A DNA stretch of 64,000 nt from Alitta virens (Eukaryota; Annelida; Polychaeta; Phyllodocida; Nereididae): positions 30,949,250 through 31,013,249 of the forward strand of contig OW028579.1 in the NCBI GenBank assembly GCA_932294295.1, written 5' to 3'. The position numbers were made by a program, and so were the translations under genes. Positions within the stretch are counted from its first letter, which is position 1. Each line of letters opens with the position of its first letter. The notes below the pieces were generated by a model that saw nothing but the letters and a program-made list of their open reading frames with translations, was not told the DNA's origin and did not search any database. Shown here piece after piece: positions 27,314-39,915 of this stretch.

Positions 27314-27400
27314 ATGCATATGGCGTGGGGAGCGATGGGCGACCGAGGAGGCGGTCGCCATAGTACCTTCTCGTTCTTTGGAGGACACAAGAGACACAGC
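27314..27400 (+). CDS. Candidate alternative first coding exon of dlg, replacing the L27 N-terminus
   Basis: An ATG at 27314 opens 29 codons that end exactly at a perfect donor, agc|gtaagt (27401), in phase 0. An in-frame TAA lies 9 bp before the ATG, as expected of a true start. The peptide begins MHMAWGAMGDRGGG and ends SFFGGHKRHS; the second and third Met codons are alternative starts. The stretch is GC-rich with many CpGs, unlike the AT-rich intron around it, which suggests coding constraint or a promoter-proximal exon. It is on the dlg strand inside the intron between the L27 exon and the KFRY exon and splices in frame to the latter. That is where vertebrate Dlg genes have alternative first exons (the MDCLCIVTTK type). 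It lacks the paired cysteines used for palmitoylation there, but the basic HKRH end could contact membrane. Two inverted CCAAT motifs (attggattgg, about 27284-27293) lie just upstream. Its identity as a dlg exon is inferred from place, strand and phase. Confidence 0.5.
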
Positions 27401-27454
27401 GTAAGTAGAATTAAAATTATACTAATATTGTGGATACATAAATCTTTCTGTCTA

Positions 27455-27609
27455 TTACAGTAAATTTCATAAACTTGGAAACTCAATTCCAGACGATGTT
27501 ATGTGAATCCAGGACTCCCATTGGCAGTAGGACTACCTTATCCAATGGGAGTCCTGGATTCGCATGACGTCATCTGGAGTAGCTTCTAAGTCCATGCAAT
27601 CTGCTGTAA
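27455..27609. mobile_element. Palindromic MITE-like element, copy 2
   Basis: The arms carry ttacag...atttcataaacttggaa and ccaggactcccattgg on the left, and the complement ccaatgggagtcctggattc up to atctgctgtaa on the right. It lies between the two candidate alternative first exons (27314-27400 and 27643-27753), so it separates them physically and may affect a promoter. Confidence 0.82.
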
Positions 27610-27642
27610 TGCTGGTTCGTGTTATGATATTTTGGAAACAAA

Positions 27643-27753
27643 ATGCGTCACAGAAACCTAGCCTTTGTGTACGTACATCAGGATGACTGCCGCATTGCAG
27701 CTGGTGTCACCCAAGGATATAGATATGATAGAAGTGTTATGTATGAGCTGAAG
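27643..27753 (+). CDS. Candidate second alternative first exon or small ORF near the first
   Basis: An ATG with A at -3 opens 37 codons up to aag|gtaaac (donor 27754), phase 0. Read through, the frame would continue only 7 more codons to a TGA. The peptide begins MRHRNLAFVYVHQDDC and ends SVMYELK. It lies 242 bp after the end of the 27314-27400 candidate, on the same strand, directly after a MITE copy. Splicing to the exon at 61453 would be in frame and give a Lys-Lys junction, as in the vertebrate alpha-type Dlg N-termini. The donor is weaker than GTAAGT, and I recognise no homologue. It could be a chance ORF; sequence alone cannot separate the two. Confidence 0.25.
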
Positions 27754-28511
27754 GTAAACAATAGGACAATGGAATGATATTATTTTTGACCATAGAATGT
27801 CATTAGGCCACTGTTCATTATGATCTCAGATCAGTGTGACCAAAAGTTCACAGTTAGGTATCAGCCTGTTTCATAAGATATCGAGTTAATTATTCATGGT
27901 CAATATAATACATTAATAGTGTGATAATATGGACTGCACTGTCACTATGATGGAAAGTGGTCATGGCTAGGCCAGGTGACCTTGAAAAGGGATAATCTTG
28001 AGCTGCTTAATACATTAGCAAATGCAAGGTCATATTGACGATTTGATTGTTAAACATCTAACAGATATACAGACTATAAGTCCATCTTCCTTACTATTTA
28101 AGCAAAATATGTTTTAAGATCTATACTACATAGCTTATGAGAGATTATTTCCCTGTGGTGGTTTTGAATTCCCTATGGGTAAAATCATTGTGTCAATACT
28201 TCAACTCACAAATGTCATATCCAGTATTTGTTGCTGTAATATTTTTGTTATTGAGCATTCCTGCAAAAGTTATAACCTTGTGGTGCTGGTGAAGGCTGTG
28301 ACAGTATTTTCACTTGAACGAATTATTTTCTAACGATTCAGCTGGACCAAACAAATAAATAATGTTATTTGAAACCAACCATTATGCGAGTGGATAACTA
28401 GCATTGACATAAGCCATGTTAATTTTCCTGCCACTGTCATGATTCTTAGCGAATTAGAGTCGACTTTAAACAGTGAAATTATAATTCATATTACTCGGTG
28501 TTCAGATGGCT

Positions 28512-28648
28512 TGCTTCTATAGCAATGATGCTTGTATAGCAATGATGCTTCTATAGCAATTATGCTTGTATAGCAATGATGCTTCTATAGCAATGATGCT
28601 TCTATAGCAATGATGCTTCTATAGCAATGATGCTAGCAATGATGCTGG
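28512..28648. repeat. Minisatellite, 17-bp unit
   Basis: About 7 to 8 copies of cttctatagcaatgatg, with cttgtatag variants among the early ones and a shortened last unit. Confidence 0.92.
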
Positions 28649-31600
28649 TTGCGTTGGTTCAAACTCGGCTCATTGCGCTGGTATGAGGCACATTTTAGTC
28701 GCTGTCCTGTCGCATGGGCTGTGCTTCATCATATCATCGTTGTGAAGATGAATTTTGACGGTAGTGGTTTCCTGTGGTAAAGATAGGTACTATTCAAGTA
28801 CTACAGTAGGATCCATAATAAATGTCCACTTGCTTTTCAGTTATATTTTATCATAGAGAGCTTGGCGCAGCACGGAATAGACAGAAATGTTACTAATAAG
28901 TCCAACCCTAACTTTTTAACCCATGAAAACTACTCTCTGCATCAATTAACTTAGTTTTCCATATTTGCAATGATAATTTTGTGCCAAGTTATCCTCATTA
29001 TGGCCATTTGTAATGGTCTCAAAGAAGCAGTAGAAATAACAATGGAGAATGTAGCAAACTTCCAAGTTATTTCTATCCTAGGAGTGGTTTTATCATCTAG
29101 TAAGTTGAAGTTTGACTTGTTGCTAACATTTCTGTCCATTTTGTGCTGCTCTATGCCATTTATAGCAAAATATTACCAAAAACGGATGGACATTCATTTT
29201 GAATCCTACTGTAAGTATAATATTATGATGTTCGAAGAACTTGTCTATGGGTGACCATCACCAGCATGTCCGCTAAGATACAAACTTCATCGGACTCCTC
29301 ATTCATTTATTCATTTATTCATTCGGAAGAGAATGCACAACCGAATGAAGAAAAGCAATAAGCAAGTGTTATAGGAAGACGAATTGATTACCCCTAGAAT
29401 CATGAAGCATCAAGAACCGCATTTGCGAAACATGCCATCGGATCAGGCGTCTTGCGAAACACGACAAATGAAACAAACAACGGCCGAAAGAAAAAGGAAT
29501 TTGCGGGAATGATTGGAGAACAGGCAAAAAATGAACTGCATTTTTTTTCGCTTTCTTTGTTGTTGGTTTCAATTTTAAGTTCCTTCACAAACAAATATGC
29601 CTCTTTGAAGCGTCATTGAAGTGCCAGAAACAATTTCAAATCGTCATTAATCACAAAGGTCATATTTCAAACGGCCCAGTGGTAATGAATTGGAGCTGAT
29701 GAGTGAAGGATTAATTTCACAAATGATGAATTTATTACCTTTGCCACATTGAATTCCGATTGAGACAATATTGCAATACTTTCTGGAATTGGTGTGTGTT
29801 TTCGCCTGAAGTACTGTGAAGCGCGACATGTTTACTTGTCTAAACGATAATTTCATTGTACTTCATACTGATATTGCAGTACTATGCTGTCTCAGTTCAA
29901 CCATCTGTAAGTTCAATGAGCTTGCGTAACTTGCCGCTAGGGCAGATGTAATGATGAGATGATATCGGTTGGATGTTGCTTGGTAGCTTAGTCATACCTT
30001 TCCATGAGAGGTTTGTGCATGCAGGCATTCCTTTTCCATCCATGATAACGACAAAATCTTGTCCTAAAGTGGTCCCCAGTCCTTTCAAATATTTATGCAT
30101 TACTTTTTGTTTACTTGTTCATGTATACGAAAGGACAACAAAGTGATTCTGATTCGTCTTTTGGTGGGATCTTGCATGTGCCTCAGCATAGATGCCAAGT
30201 ATCAGACACCACCATATAAACATCTTGTTCAAACAACATCAATAAAAAGTAATCTGAATTTTGGTCATTAGCAGTTCATCTGTTGATCCTGTAGTCATTT
30301 CCTAATTATATATTACCACATGTTTCTTGTCAGAGATGATAAAACATAATAATGACACAGCAGAATATGACTGATACCATTCATACATTACCAGTTTCCT
30401 CTTGAGACTCTATCTTCTGACAATATGGCTTTCTGCTGAATAGAAAGAAATGTAGGTTTACTGTGGGGGCGATATAAACAGTAAAACACATGGATGGCTC
30501 CATAGGAGAATTGTGTATGCCGTGTGTAGCATGAGAGACTTTATCCTGTAGGGATGGCTTATCTGCACATTGATGTATCTTTTGGGTAGATGAATTCTCT
30601 TGTGAACTGATGCAAAATGTGAATATACAAAGTAGCACTCGTAAATGTTATATGTGCAGTAGTCTTTTTGGGCACTGTCTTATTGTTTGATCTGTCATTC
30701 GATGCTTGTGGGTGAGTTGTTAACATTGTGCATGTTGAAATTGTTGCATTTATGGCTATCATTTAATTAAAATGTTGCATGCATGAAATATGAAGTTCAG
30801 AACCATGTAGGTAATATATTATGGATTCATGCGTGTCATTCGATAATTCAACGGTGTACAATGCACATATAATTCGTAGTGTTATGTTATTTGTAAATGC
30901 TCCAATGCAGTAGGTATATCAGGTATAATTGTAAGTAGGATTGAATTCCAATATGACTCGTCTTGATACTGCTGTATTTATCAAATTAAGCTTGGTGTTT
31001 GAAAGAGAATATGATAAAGTTATTTAATTTCCATTTTGTACTAGTTCTCTAGCTTTCCTTAGGTTTAAAATTTCCACTCTGTATTGCAACTGCGTAATAA
31101 TATTTGATATTCAAACATCAAAGCTGCTTTTGTATTAAAAACAAGCTACTCCAATGTACTCATTCAAGCTGCGACACATATTTCCATGTAAAGTTAAAAT
31201 CCATATTTTTTTACACCAACTAGATAATCTATAGTTTAAGTGTTGTGGTGCTCTCCTTTTGAAGAGGGATTTAATCCATGGGAAATGCATGGGGTGGTTA
31301 ATTGCTCTTTTGCCCTGGAGTTGGCCCTAATTTTTGAAACAAGATAGATGAAAGAAACGTTTTAACATGAAGGGTTTACAGTGGTTTTTGAAATTGATTC
31401 TCAACTGTAATGTCAGAGAAGAGCCCCTCACATGCTATTAAGTATCAATTTTTCCCATATTTTCCATTTGCAATGTTGGTCTTTTTTACTCTGCATACGC
31501 TGTTAGAGTGCTTTGCAATGAAGTGTTCCCATTCCATACAACAAAGCGCAGAGTGATACAAGTTTTGTGTATTTTGGTGACTTGTAACATTCAGTTGCTA

Positions 31601-32239
31601 CATCATCATAGTTTGTTGTAGTTTAGTGTAGCAGCAGTGCTTTTTAATTAACGCCAACTACATTAGCTCTAACAGCAAAGATACACTGATGAAGAGATGT
31701 ATAGATTTAGAGATTAATTACTTGTAAGAAAATGCCAACTTTGCAATTTGGCTTTTGGTTCTTTCAAGGCACTGTTTGTTGTTCAGGCCAGCTATAGCCT
31801 GTACAAGTGGTTGAGACATATACATACATACATACAGACACTGCTACTGCTGCTGATGTTGATGCTAAGATGCTGAGGATGCTGCTGATGCTGCTGCTGG
31901 CATTGGTCCAATGTTTGGAGTAGAGAATACCCCTGCAAGTGTCTTGAATGCTAAGTGTCATGTAGGCTGCTGGATGATTCAGCAATAGAGTGTTTTTACT
32001 GAGCAGCCCTGAATTCAGCAAGGCATAAGTCTTTACTCTCCTCGTATTACTCATTTTACTTTTCAGACATAGAAGATCATAACTTAATGATTCCATAAAT
32101 TAAATTTTCTCAGCAAAACAACAAATATCAACTTAATGATTAGATATCAAATATACATTAAAGTACACTAAAAATATTGCTGCTAGGATGCACTTTGCTT
32201 CCGCCAATCAGAGTCAAGGGCGGGAACTTTTTCAGCCAA

Positions 32240-32382
32240 TACATGGCCAAATGTGCCACGTGCGTTTTCCATGAGAAGGATAAACGCATGGAAAACGCAT
32301 TGTTTTTAGCTAATTATAATAAGGAAAAAAACCATGTTTGGATAAACGCATGGAAAACGCACGTAGCACAATTGGCCATGTA
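32240..32382. repeat. Fold-back element with 34-bp arms
   Basis: The arms at 32240-32273 and 32349-32382 match 32 of 34 bases as inverted repeats (tacatggccaa, cacgtgcgttttccatg on the left). A second aaacgcatggaaaacgca copy lies in the 75-base loop near 32281, so part of the arm is also a direct repeat. It is probably a MITE-type element of about 143 bp; I saw no second copy here. Confidence 0.8.
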
Positions 32383-33653
32383 GAATTGCAGTATTCTGTT
32401 GTAGCCACCTGGTAGAAATATAGAGAATCTTCCGTCAAAATCCACGATAGAGGTGTGCCCACTCTCCTGTGCATTCCTCACTTTCTTGACAGTTTGGTTG
32501 ACTCCGCTATTGCTGAGTTCCGCCCCCTGCCTTTGCTGCTTGATGCTCTCAGAAACAGGTTGGATGCACCTGTTGGCCACCCTCTGTTGGCCTCCTAGTG
32601 TTGGATTCTAATGTTGGCCTCACGCTGTACTTCTACATTCTACAGGTGTTAGGAGTCCATGCTGTTATGGGTGTACCTCAAGGTCGCCTGTGTAATTTGG
32701 TACAAGTAACAATAGAAAGCCACAGCACAAAAAAAGGAAAAAAGCCTAAAGCATTATTGTGAAATAAATATGCAAACGTTTTTTTCTTCAGATTTTTGAA
32801 CCTGCAGGCAATGTGGTTGAGTGGATAATAACAATAATAATAGATAGTAGGTGTCTAGATAGCCTGAAGTTTATTATTTTGAGAGTAATTTGGTAAAACT
32901 GCATACTTTTTGGGTGTATTTAAATGATACCTACTCAAAAGCTCAGCATGCTGTACAACTAGGAAGTTAGGAACACACACAGAGGTTTCCTTATGTTACA
33001 AAGTTCAGAAAGGATACGAGTACCCCACATAAATCATTTGACAGGCTTGAATTCATTACTCATTAGGTAATATACGATCCATATGTGATCCTGAGTCATC
33101 CTAGTCGGGTCTAACGATGGAAATATGGCTCAGTGCTTGAAGAAAAGAGCCTGGAGTGGTGTACACAAGGCAAGTGGTATCAGACTAATCATTGCAAATG
33201 AGATTCTGCTACTTTGCTCCAAGCTAAACTCTGACCTCTATCCTCTGGCTGTTATGTAATGTGATACAATGACACCAAGCCTGCTAGAAGCCTTCTGGTT
33301 ATCGGATGGTAACCAGGTACAGGTTTCCAGATGAGCTTGAGGAGAGGATAGGATGGGAGAGGGGGGTTTTTCTTGCTGGTTATGTTACGATGGTAATCCA
33401 GCAGCTTGGAACAACTTACATCAACTTGATCTATATGTAAATATGCTAAGTATAGGATACATGGATTGTGTGATACTGAATGACAACACCGATTGTTTAT
33501 GGAAATTATAACGTGGTAACGTTACACGAAGCTGGTACGATGGCTAAGAATGCGATGTTCTAGAAACGTTTAAGGCCCGGTTGTGAAACCTACCAAAATA
33601 AGAGTGGTTTTTAATTTTTGTGTGTAAAGAATCGTGTGTGTTTGAAATTGTAG

Positions 33654-33784
33654 CCTTCCTCATCGGTTTCAAAGAAGAAAAAGGATGCTAAAGATACTTT
33701 AAGTAGCATTATGAGCAGTTGCAATTGTTGGGCCTCTGCGGCTATAGGCCTTTTGACTGTATGGCTTGGAAAACGATGTCCTGG
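33654..33784 (+). CDS. Candidate exon with Lys cluster and MSSCNC start; phase clash with known exons
   Basis: A T-rich stretch ending gaaattgtag is followed by 131 nt open in a single frame and then by ctgg|gtaagt, a perfect donor at 33785. The frame reads PSSSVSKKKKDAKDTLSS, then an in-frame ATG at 33711 starting MSSCNCW and a hydrophobic run (about IGLLTVWL). The paired cysteines after the Met recall the palmitoylated MDCLC start of vertebrate Dlg alpha isoforms. Against this, the exon leaves in phase 2 and would throw the KFRY exon (phase 0) out of frame. It would need another exon, a different donor (for example gtatgg after codon 16 from the ATG), or a non-coding role. Treat it as a splice-site-bounded open stretch only. 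Confidence 0.22.
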
Positions 33785-35784
33785 GTAAGTTATAGGGGCT
33801 TTTAAAAGCCCATTTGAGTGATAATGCTTTTGGCTACCTTCTGTTCGGGATGGTGATTTGTATGTCTGCCTTTATGTGTTGTTCTAATTTGTTGCTTCAG
33901 TTTCTCGGCCAGCCCGCAGAGGCCATATATTGGCACCTGGAAGAATTCAGACCAGACTTGTGTTGCGCAGAGATAGCTCTTATCTACCTACAAACTTTAT
34001 CGACTGGCAGTTTCCTGCTGGAATTGTTTCTTAAGAGCTTGCTGCTTGCTGAACAATGCTTTCCAGTCTCTGACTTAGGTTAACTTAGGGCCAAGAGGTC
34101 TTTTGAAGTTTTTTCTTGAGTGGCCAGACTTGTCTTGGTACACCTTGAATTGCTCTTTTGGATAGTTCCTTTGGAATGGCTACCATTGAGCTACGTATAC
34201 TAATTGCTTTTTTTTGAGAAGATTTAAGTTGAATGTGCCATGAAAGCTATTTTAATTACTTATAGCTGGCTGTTTCTGATCATATTTATTTTGGTTTCGC
34301 AATGTAAAATTTGGTATGCTCATTTCAAGGCTGGTACTCAAAGTTTCCAATGAAACAGGCTAAACATTTTCTTTTCTTTTTTTAAAGTTTGTAGAAGCCT
34401 GAAAAGAGTTCGGTATGAAATATCCTTTATGACCTTCAGAGCTACTTATCGAAACTGAAATGCAAGATTCTTAGAAAATTGCATTTGCAAAAGATGCTCA
34501 ATGTAGGAAGGACCATTGAAAAGGCAGCTCAGTGTTGGTGGTATCAGGGTGTCTCTTCAGCATCCTTCAAAAGTAAGATCATTTGAAGTATTGTACATGT
34601 AAAGGCCATTTGAAGAAATTACTTCAGCACTTTTATATAACATTGATGCAGATGCATTGCACTTGGATGTTTCTCATGTGTAGTTAAATAGCCGGATGAG
34701 ATGTCTAGCAAAGTGATGAAGTGAGAAATGTCATTGCACTCGACAATAGTGTCTGGCTGCCTAGGAGACGTTTTATGAAGATTCAATGAAAGACCGACTT
34801 TAGATGAGACTGCTGGTGACTCTGGCGGAGACTTGAGAAAGGACAGGACGAAACGAAACATGCACGAGAAACACAGATTATGTCGACCGAAAAGGAAACG
34901 GGTCTAACGACTCAAATGAGGCGTATAAAGTTTAGGAAAACAAGACGGATGAAAGTTGGGAAACTATTAGGAAAGGCTTTTCAGGATGTCCGTAACTGCC
35001 AGTTCTATGATGGAAGTGTAATGAAGAAAGGTGGATGTAATCAGTAGAAGCAAACGCCTAGCAGACATGCCGATCATGACATGAACGGCCGATTGACTCC
35101 GGAAGGACTCCCCTACTATTGATCTCACCCTCGGACAGAGGGGACCCTGCTCGGATAACCGATCAATGACAGGGGATGGACTCCAAGCTAACTATATGGG
35201 GTCTCCTCTATTGGTAGCAGCCATCTTTTGCTCTATGTATCATTTCTGTATCATACCAGCATTGGTGACTGCTTCCTACAGCCCTACCATTAGGATAATC
35301 CTGGTCTGGAGTATATGCAATCCGAATATTGCTCAAATATTTCATCCTCTCGACTATAGAATGACTACGCAACATGTATTACACCGCGTATTCTATTTTT
35401 GGTATATGACCTTTTGTTTTATCTCCCGTCTGCCATCTCGTGTGGAATGATTTCATTTCTACGACATGGCAAATAAATTTGAGTGTGTATTGTTCATGTT
35501 ATAGCAGTGGAAAATCCTAATGCAATTCTTCAAAGCAATTGTCTGTGCATGACTGTTGCCATGGTAAATGGAAGTTTGTCATCTCTGTAGCAGAGAGTAT
35601 ACTCCTGATGGAATTTTCCTTTGTAGTTTTGCCTCATGATGTAGGATAAGCACAAGGTGCTACTGAAACATGTATTCTGTATAAGTAGGTTTAAATGTAT
35701 AAAACTCATGCATATACCATAATGAGTTATATCTCAGTTGGAAGTTGGTTGCATAAAGCATTAATTTGGTGGTGCTTTATGACT

Positions 35785-35945
35785 TATCCTTACATCTGCC
35801 TCTGTCAGCTGATCATATGAGCTGGCTAAGCGTCACCCCAGTAGCATCGAAACATTATTGGTGCCTTGTACTTTATTGTCTCATCATTTCATCTGCCTCT
35901 GTCAGCTGATCTTATGAGCTGACTTAGATTCAGACCAGTAGGATC
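35785..35945 (+). mobile_element. Two tandem 3' ends of SINE family B
   Basis: The family-B tail (catctgcctctgtcagctga, then tatgagctg and the accagtag end) occurs twice, near 35790-35855 and 35878-35945, joined by a short piece with ccttgtactttattgtctc. Either two truncated insertions or a local duplication would explain it. Confidence 0.65.
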
Positions 35946-36070
35946 AAAAAAATTCTAAATTAGTTAAATAATGGGGGGGGGGGAGGTTTTTTACAATACC
36001 TTGGACCCAGTAAAATACTTATATTACCACTACCAGACAATGTTGTATGTAGCTAAGACTGGCTTTCTGG

Positions 36071-36250
36071 GGGTGGGGGCCTAGCTCAGTGGTAGCACGC
36101 TGGGCTTCCAACCACTGAGTCCTGGGTTTGATTCCCAGTTCAGCCTAAGTTGGATGGCTGTTTCATCCATCATCTCATTGCCATGGTCCCTGCCTGTCCA
36201 AATGAGCCCATCAGGTGCAGAATACAGGATGTAAAGCCCTATTCCATCTA
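36071..36250 (+). mobile_element. SINE family A copy 3
   Basis: The head ggcctagctcagtggtagcac with B box gggtttgattcccag is followed by the family-A body (gttggatggctgtttcatcc, gcccatcaggtgcag, gatgtaaagccct). It has no clear CA tail and no duplication that I can define. Ends are approximate. Confidence 0.85.
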
Positions 36251-36639
36251 CCATGGTTTTGTTGCTCAGTGGACAGTGGCAAGTAGTATACTTACCAAGG
36301 TGTCTATATTCTAAGAGGACGGTCCTACCAAGTCCTTGTGGCACCTTAGGTATTTTTGATAACCTCCTGTATGGTGACCTTGAATGGAAAAGACCTGTCA
36401 ATGGAGGGAATTCCCCAAGACATAGATAAGCCTACGTGCTCAGTGGACATGATGAATAGAGTGTGAAAACAGGAATTTCCAGTCGTTATTAGGCACACAC
36501 TTGATTGGGCAATCTCTCTCAATGGAAATGTAGTATCAACAAGTGAGTTATGCTTGGTACTTCAGGGTACAACTTAAAGCATGCTCTCTTGAATAAACAA
36601 TTGAACTAGCCTATTCTGTAAAGCAGACAAACAAGCAAC

Positions 36640-36745
36640 CAACCATCGCACCGACTGAGCGACTGACCAACCCACCAACCAACACACCAACCATTCAACC
36701 GACCAACACACCAACCAGTCAACCGACCAACACAAGAACCAACCC
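36640..36745. repeat. ACCAACC-type low-complexity tract
   Basis: The tract is irregular, made of accaacc, accgacc and acacacc words on plus. It has strong strand asymmetry, with almost no G. Confidence 0.8.
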
Positions 36746-39611
36746 TAATGATCCATCACCACTTGAACTGATGTGGCACATAACAACGCCCCAGACATGT
36801 GCTCTACACCCTGAAGTTCAGAATGAACCCTAAGAGTAGCCTGTGTGCTTCGGGCAGGGTGGGTCTTGCCGGTTAATACTCTCAGCCAGATTGTATGCTG
36901 GGTGAAGATTTGTGGCTGTAAAGGGCTCAGTAGGTTGTCAATGTCATTACCAAGTTGCAGTCCATCCCAGCAGCCCTTATACACCATGGCATCGAACTTC
37001 CAACTTCTGCTTCCACTCTCTGATATATTGGTCTTTTTCAGTGTCCAGGGATTCATTCCCAATCTATTTTACTACAGACTCAGTAATTGCCTGCTATGAA
37101 CTTCTGGGGGTATATAGTTATCGCTATTTCTTGGATTTGGTTTGGGGTTTCTGCTGTAGTATATAATGGCTATTGCAATAGTATTTGCCGAAGCCAGTGG
37201 TTGTTCGATGCGATGCCTATAGATGTTAGCAGCATCTTTGGGTGGTTCCAAAATGTCTTAACCTCAGGTTCTTGGTGTAGATATGAGTGATTAGTTTGTT
37301 TTACCATGTATTACCATGTACATTCGAGTAATTTCAGAGTTAGGCATCTCCTTTTATAAAGTATGATTATTAAAATAATATTAAGATTGAATAGATTGTG
37401 ACTTGCAATCGAAAAAACCTGCATCACTGTGTGTTGTATTACTGCAAAATTATTTTGCAACCAGCCTCCTTTCTGTTACTGAGTGATCCCATTGCAAACT
37501 TCCTATTAGATACACTAATTGCTTGAGATCGTTAGGTCAAGTGGAAATCTCTTTGTCTTGTCAATGGTTTGACTGGAAATCTTTTGAGTTATTCCATACA
37601 ATCCAAATATTGTCAGCGAGTCTGATCTCGGCTCGTAACTTGGGCCTTTTCTATTTGTGGTTCATCCGTCTGTGAAATTTCTTCCTTTGTTCAGAGATAA
37701 ACCAATAAAGTCAGCCATTCGTTTCCATATCTGAAGTTTCGGAGGGTAAATTTGCGCTTTTAACCCCAGGGGTTACAGTCACACAAAGACTGATGGCTCG
37801 GTATCCCAATTCAGAATTGCGATGGTGTTCTTCGGATTGTTTTGTATATATATGTATGTTGTATGGTCAGGAAGATTGCGATGCCATGATAAATGGTGTT
37901 GTTGAAGCAAAGCAGCATTTTTTTGCAGTGGATATTGTATGATGTTGCATTGCTATCGCTCAGTTCAGCCTCTTTCATATGTATGTGGAATATATGAATT
38001 TGAAAATGGACTGAAGTGATGCATGGAGCATTGGGCATTCACAAGTATCGGCCAGTGTCCACGAATGTGAGTATCCACAAGTCCTTGCATTTGATAGAGT
38101 ACAACCTATACACAGGATACTCCCATTCCAGTGAAAATATTCTACCACAGCCAATCAGTGTTGCTACAGTGATCCAATATATCTGATGGCCTTTATCATT
38201 TCTGTATCACAGAGAGGGGTGTCCTAACTGCACCAGGAGAGCATCAACTTGCCATCTAGCAATAGAAGTAGCAGCACCAAGCCCTGAACTTGTTGACTGC
38301 TTATCTGTGCTGTGTGACGAATGACATTGAGCTGAGTCTCAAGGACATTTGGGTGGGCCAGGAGGACCAGTAGGACCAGTAGGGAGGACCACTGTCTATG
38401 GGGGAGGATTGAGTATTGAGCTAGGCAGAATGATTGCAGGATAGGAAAATAACTAGGGAGGGAGAAAAGCATCTCTTGGCTCATGCTGAATTCTCATTTC
38501 TCAGCTGCTGAAGCTGCTGAAGCAGGGGATGTTTTGGTCCTGCAGTAGCAATGAGTGTCACTGATGGTGCTAAGAAAAAACCGGCATCCCAGACATTGAG
38601 CCCCGTCGACTAGTTTAGACTTGGATATGGTTGGATAATTGAGATATTGACATCACTGAACGATATGCAAATATACGGTTCGAAATGAGAATTTAAGTTA
38701 TATTTTGCATGTACATTATGCCATGACTTCTGAGATCACCCGATTTCTTTTTTCATCATCCGTGTGTAAATCTTTAGCGGGTAATTAATTTGTGTTCACA
38801 CATGTAATGTATTAAGCACACCAAGCTTCTGATGCCATTGTCAATCCAGATTACTTGAGAAGATTAAAATTGGGGCCAAGCAGACACCAGAATAAAGAAA
38901 CCAGTCTTCAACACAAGCAGCTAAGTTGCTTAAAGCTACCAACTCAGAGAATTACCAGCCTGTAACTTGGTTGAGGCCTGGCAGAAATGTGAAAATGATG
39001 TACTCTTGTATAGAGTGATGCATGAAAGGCCATTGAGAGCAACATTGCCTCTCCGAAGACCAAATCACAAAGCTTGGGCATCATTACATGCTTTCGCACT
39101 TCGTTGATGGTAGTTTAATGCATGTGTTCTTCGTTCATTGGGTTCGCGGAGAATTAACAGCAATATCCGCTTGGCGTGTAAAAAATACTTTCTCACTTTC
39201 AACGAATTACACGAGAGGCAAGGAAGTCATTTTGAGTGCTTGAAGTGATGGCGTGTGTAATTTTGATCAATGATCAGGTTGAGAAGTTCAAGGTTGTGAT
39301 TAGCTCAAGGATTTTCTTGAGTTTGGTTGCGAGGCGTTTTAAGCATGAAGGTGTTTGGTGTAGTACTTTATGTTGTCAGCTTTGGTCGTTATAACAGTTT
39401 TGTTATTCACTGTAAGGTGTTAACTAGAGCCAATTATTTCAACTGGCTGATTGAAGAAAAAGTGTGGTCAAAACTATTGGGTCATTTCATTATGTATGAA
39501 TCAGAATGACATCTTTTTACACAGTTAAGACCTTAAATTGTCCTATTAGCATGATTAGCAGGAGGTAAAAATTTGACGGTTTTAGTGTAATAACTTATGC
39601 CTTTGCAGTTG

Positions 39612-39915
39612 TAATAGGTCACCCAATGGTCAAGGCATCCACCAATGGCACACTCTGCTGAAGGTCCCTGAGCACTCGTCATGAGCTACATCCCAGCTGG
39701 ATGTCAATAGCATGAGAGGATGTTAAATGGAACGTGCCTTGTACTTGGTGTCTATGCTGAGGCAGGTAAAAGACCCCACCCGTGTGGTTAATGTGTAACA
39801 TGCCATACATTGTGTGAACTTCAAGCCATATCATTTCATCATTACGTCTGCCTCTTACAACTGGTCATATAAGATGATTAAGTTTCAGAACCAGTAGCAT
39901 TGAGACATTGAACAT
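39612..39915 (+). mobile_element. SINE family B copy, near full length
   Basis: It starts with the tRNA-like gtcacccaatggtcaaggca. It contains gctgaaggtccctgagcac, ggtgtctatgctgaggcagg, accccacccgtgtggttaat and ctgcctcttacaactggtca. It ends around ttcagaaccagtagcattgag. This is the clearest copy for the body of the family. Ends are approximate. Confidence 0.85.

Noticed and set aside
29369..29594. Minus-strand frames near 29400-29594
   Set aside because: Two overlapping frames open by chance; no domain, no splice sites and no similarity to known repeats that I can see.
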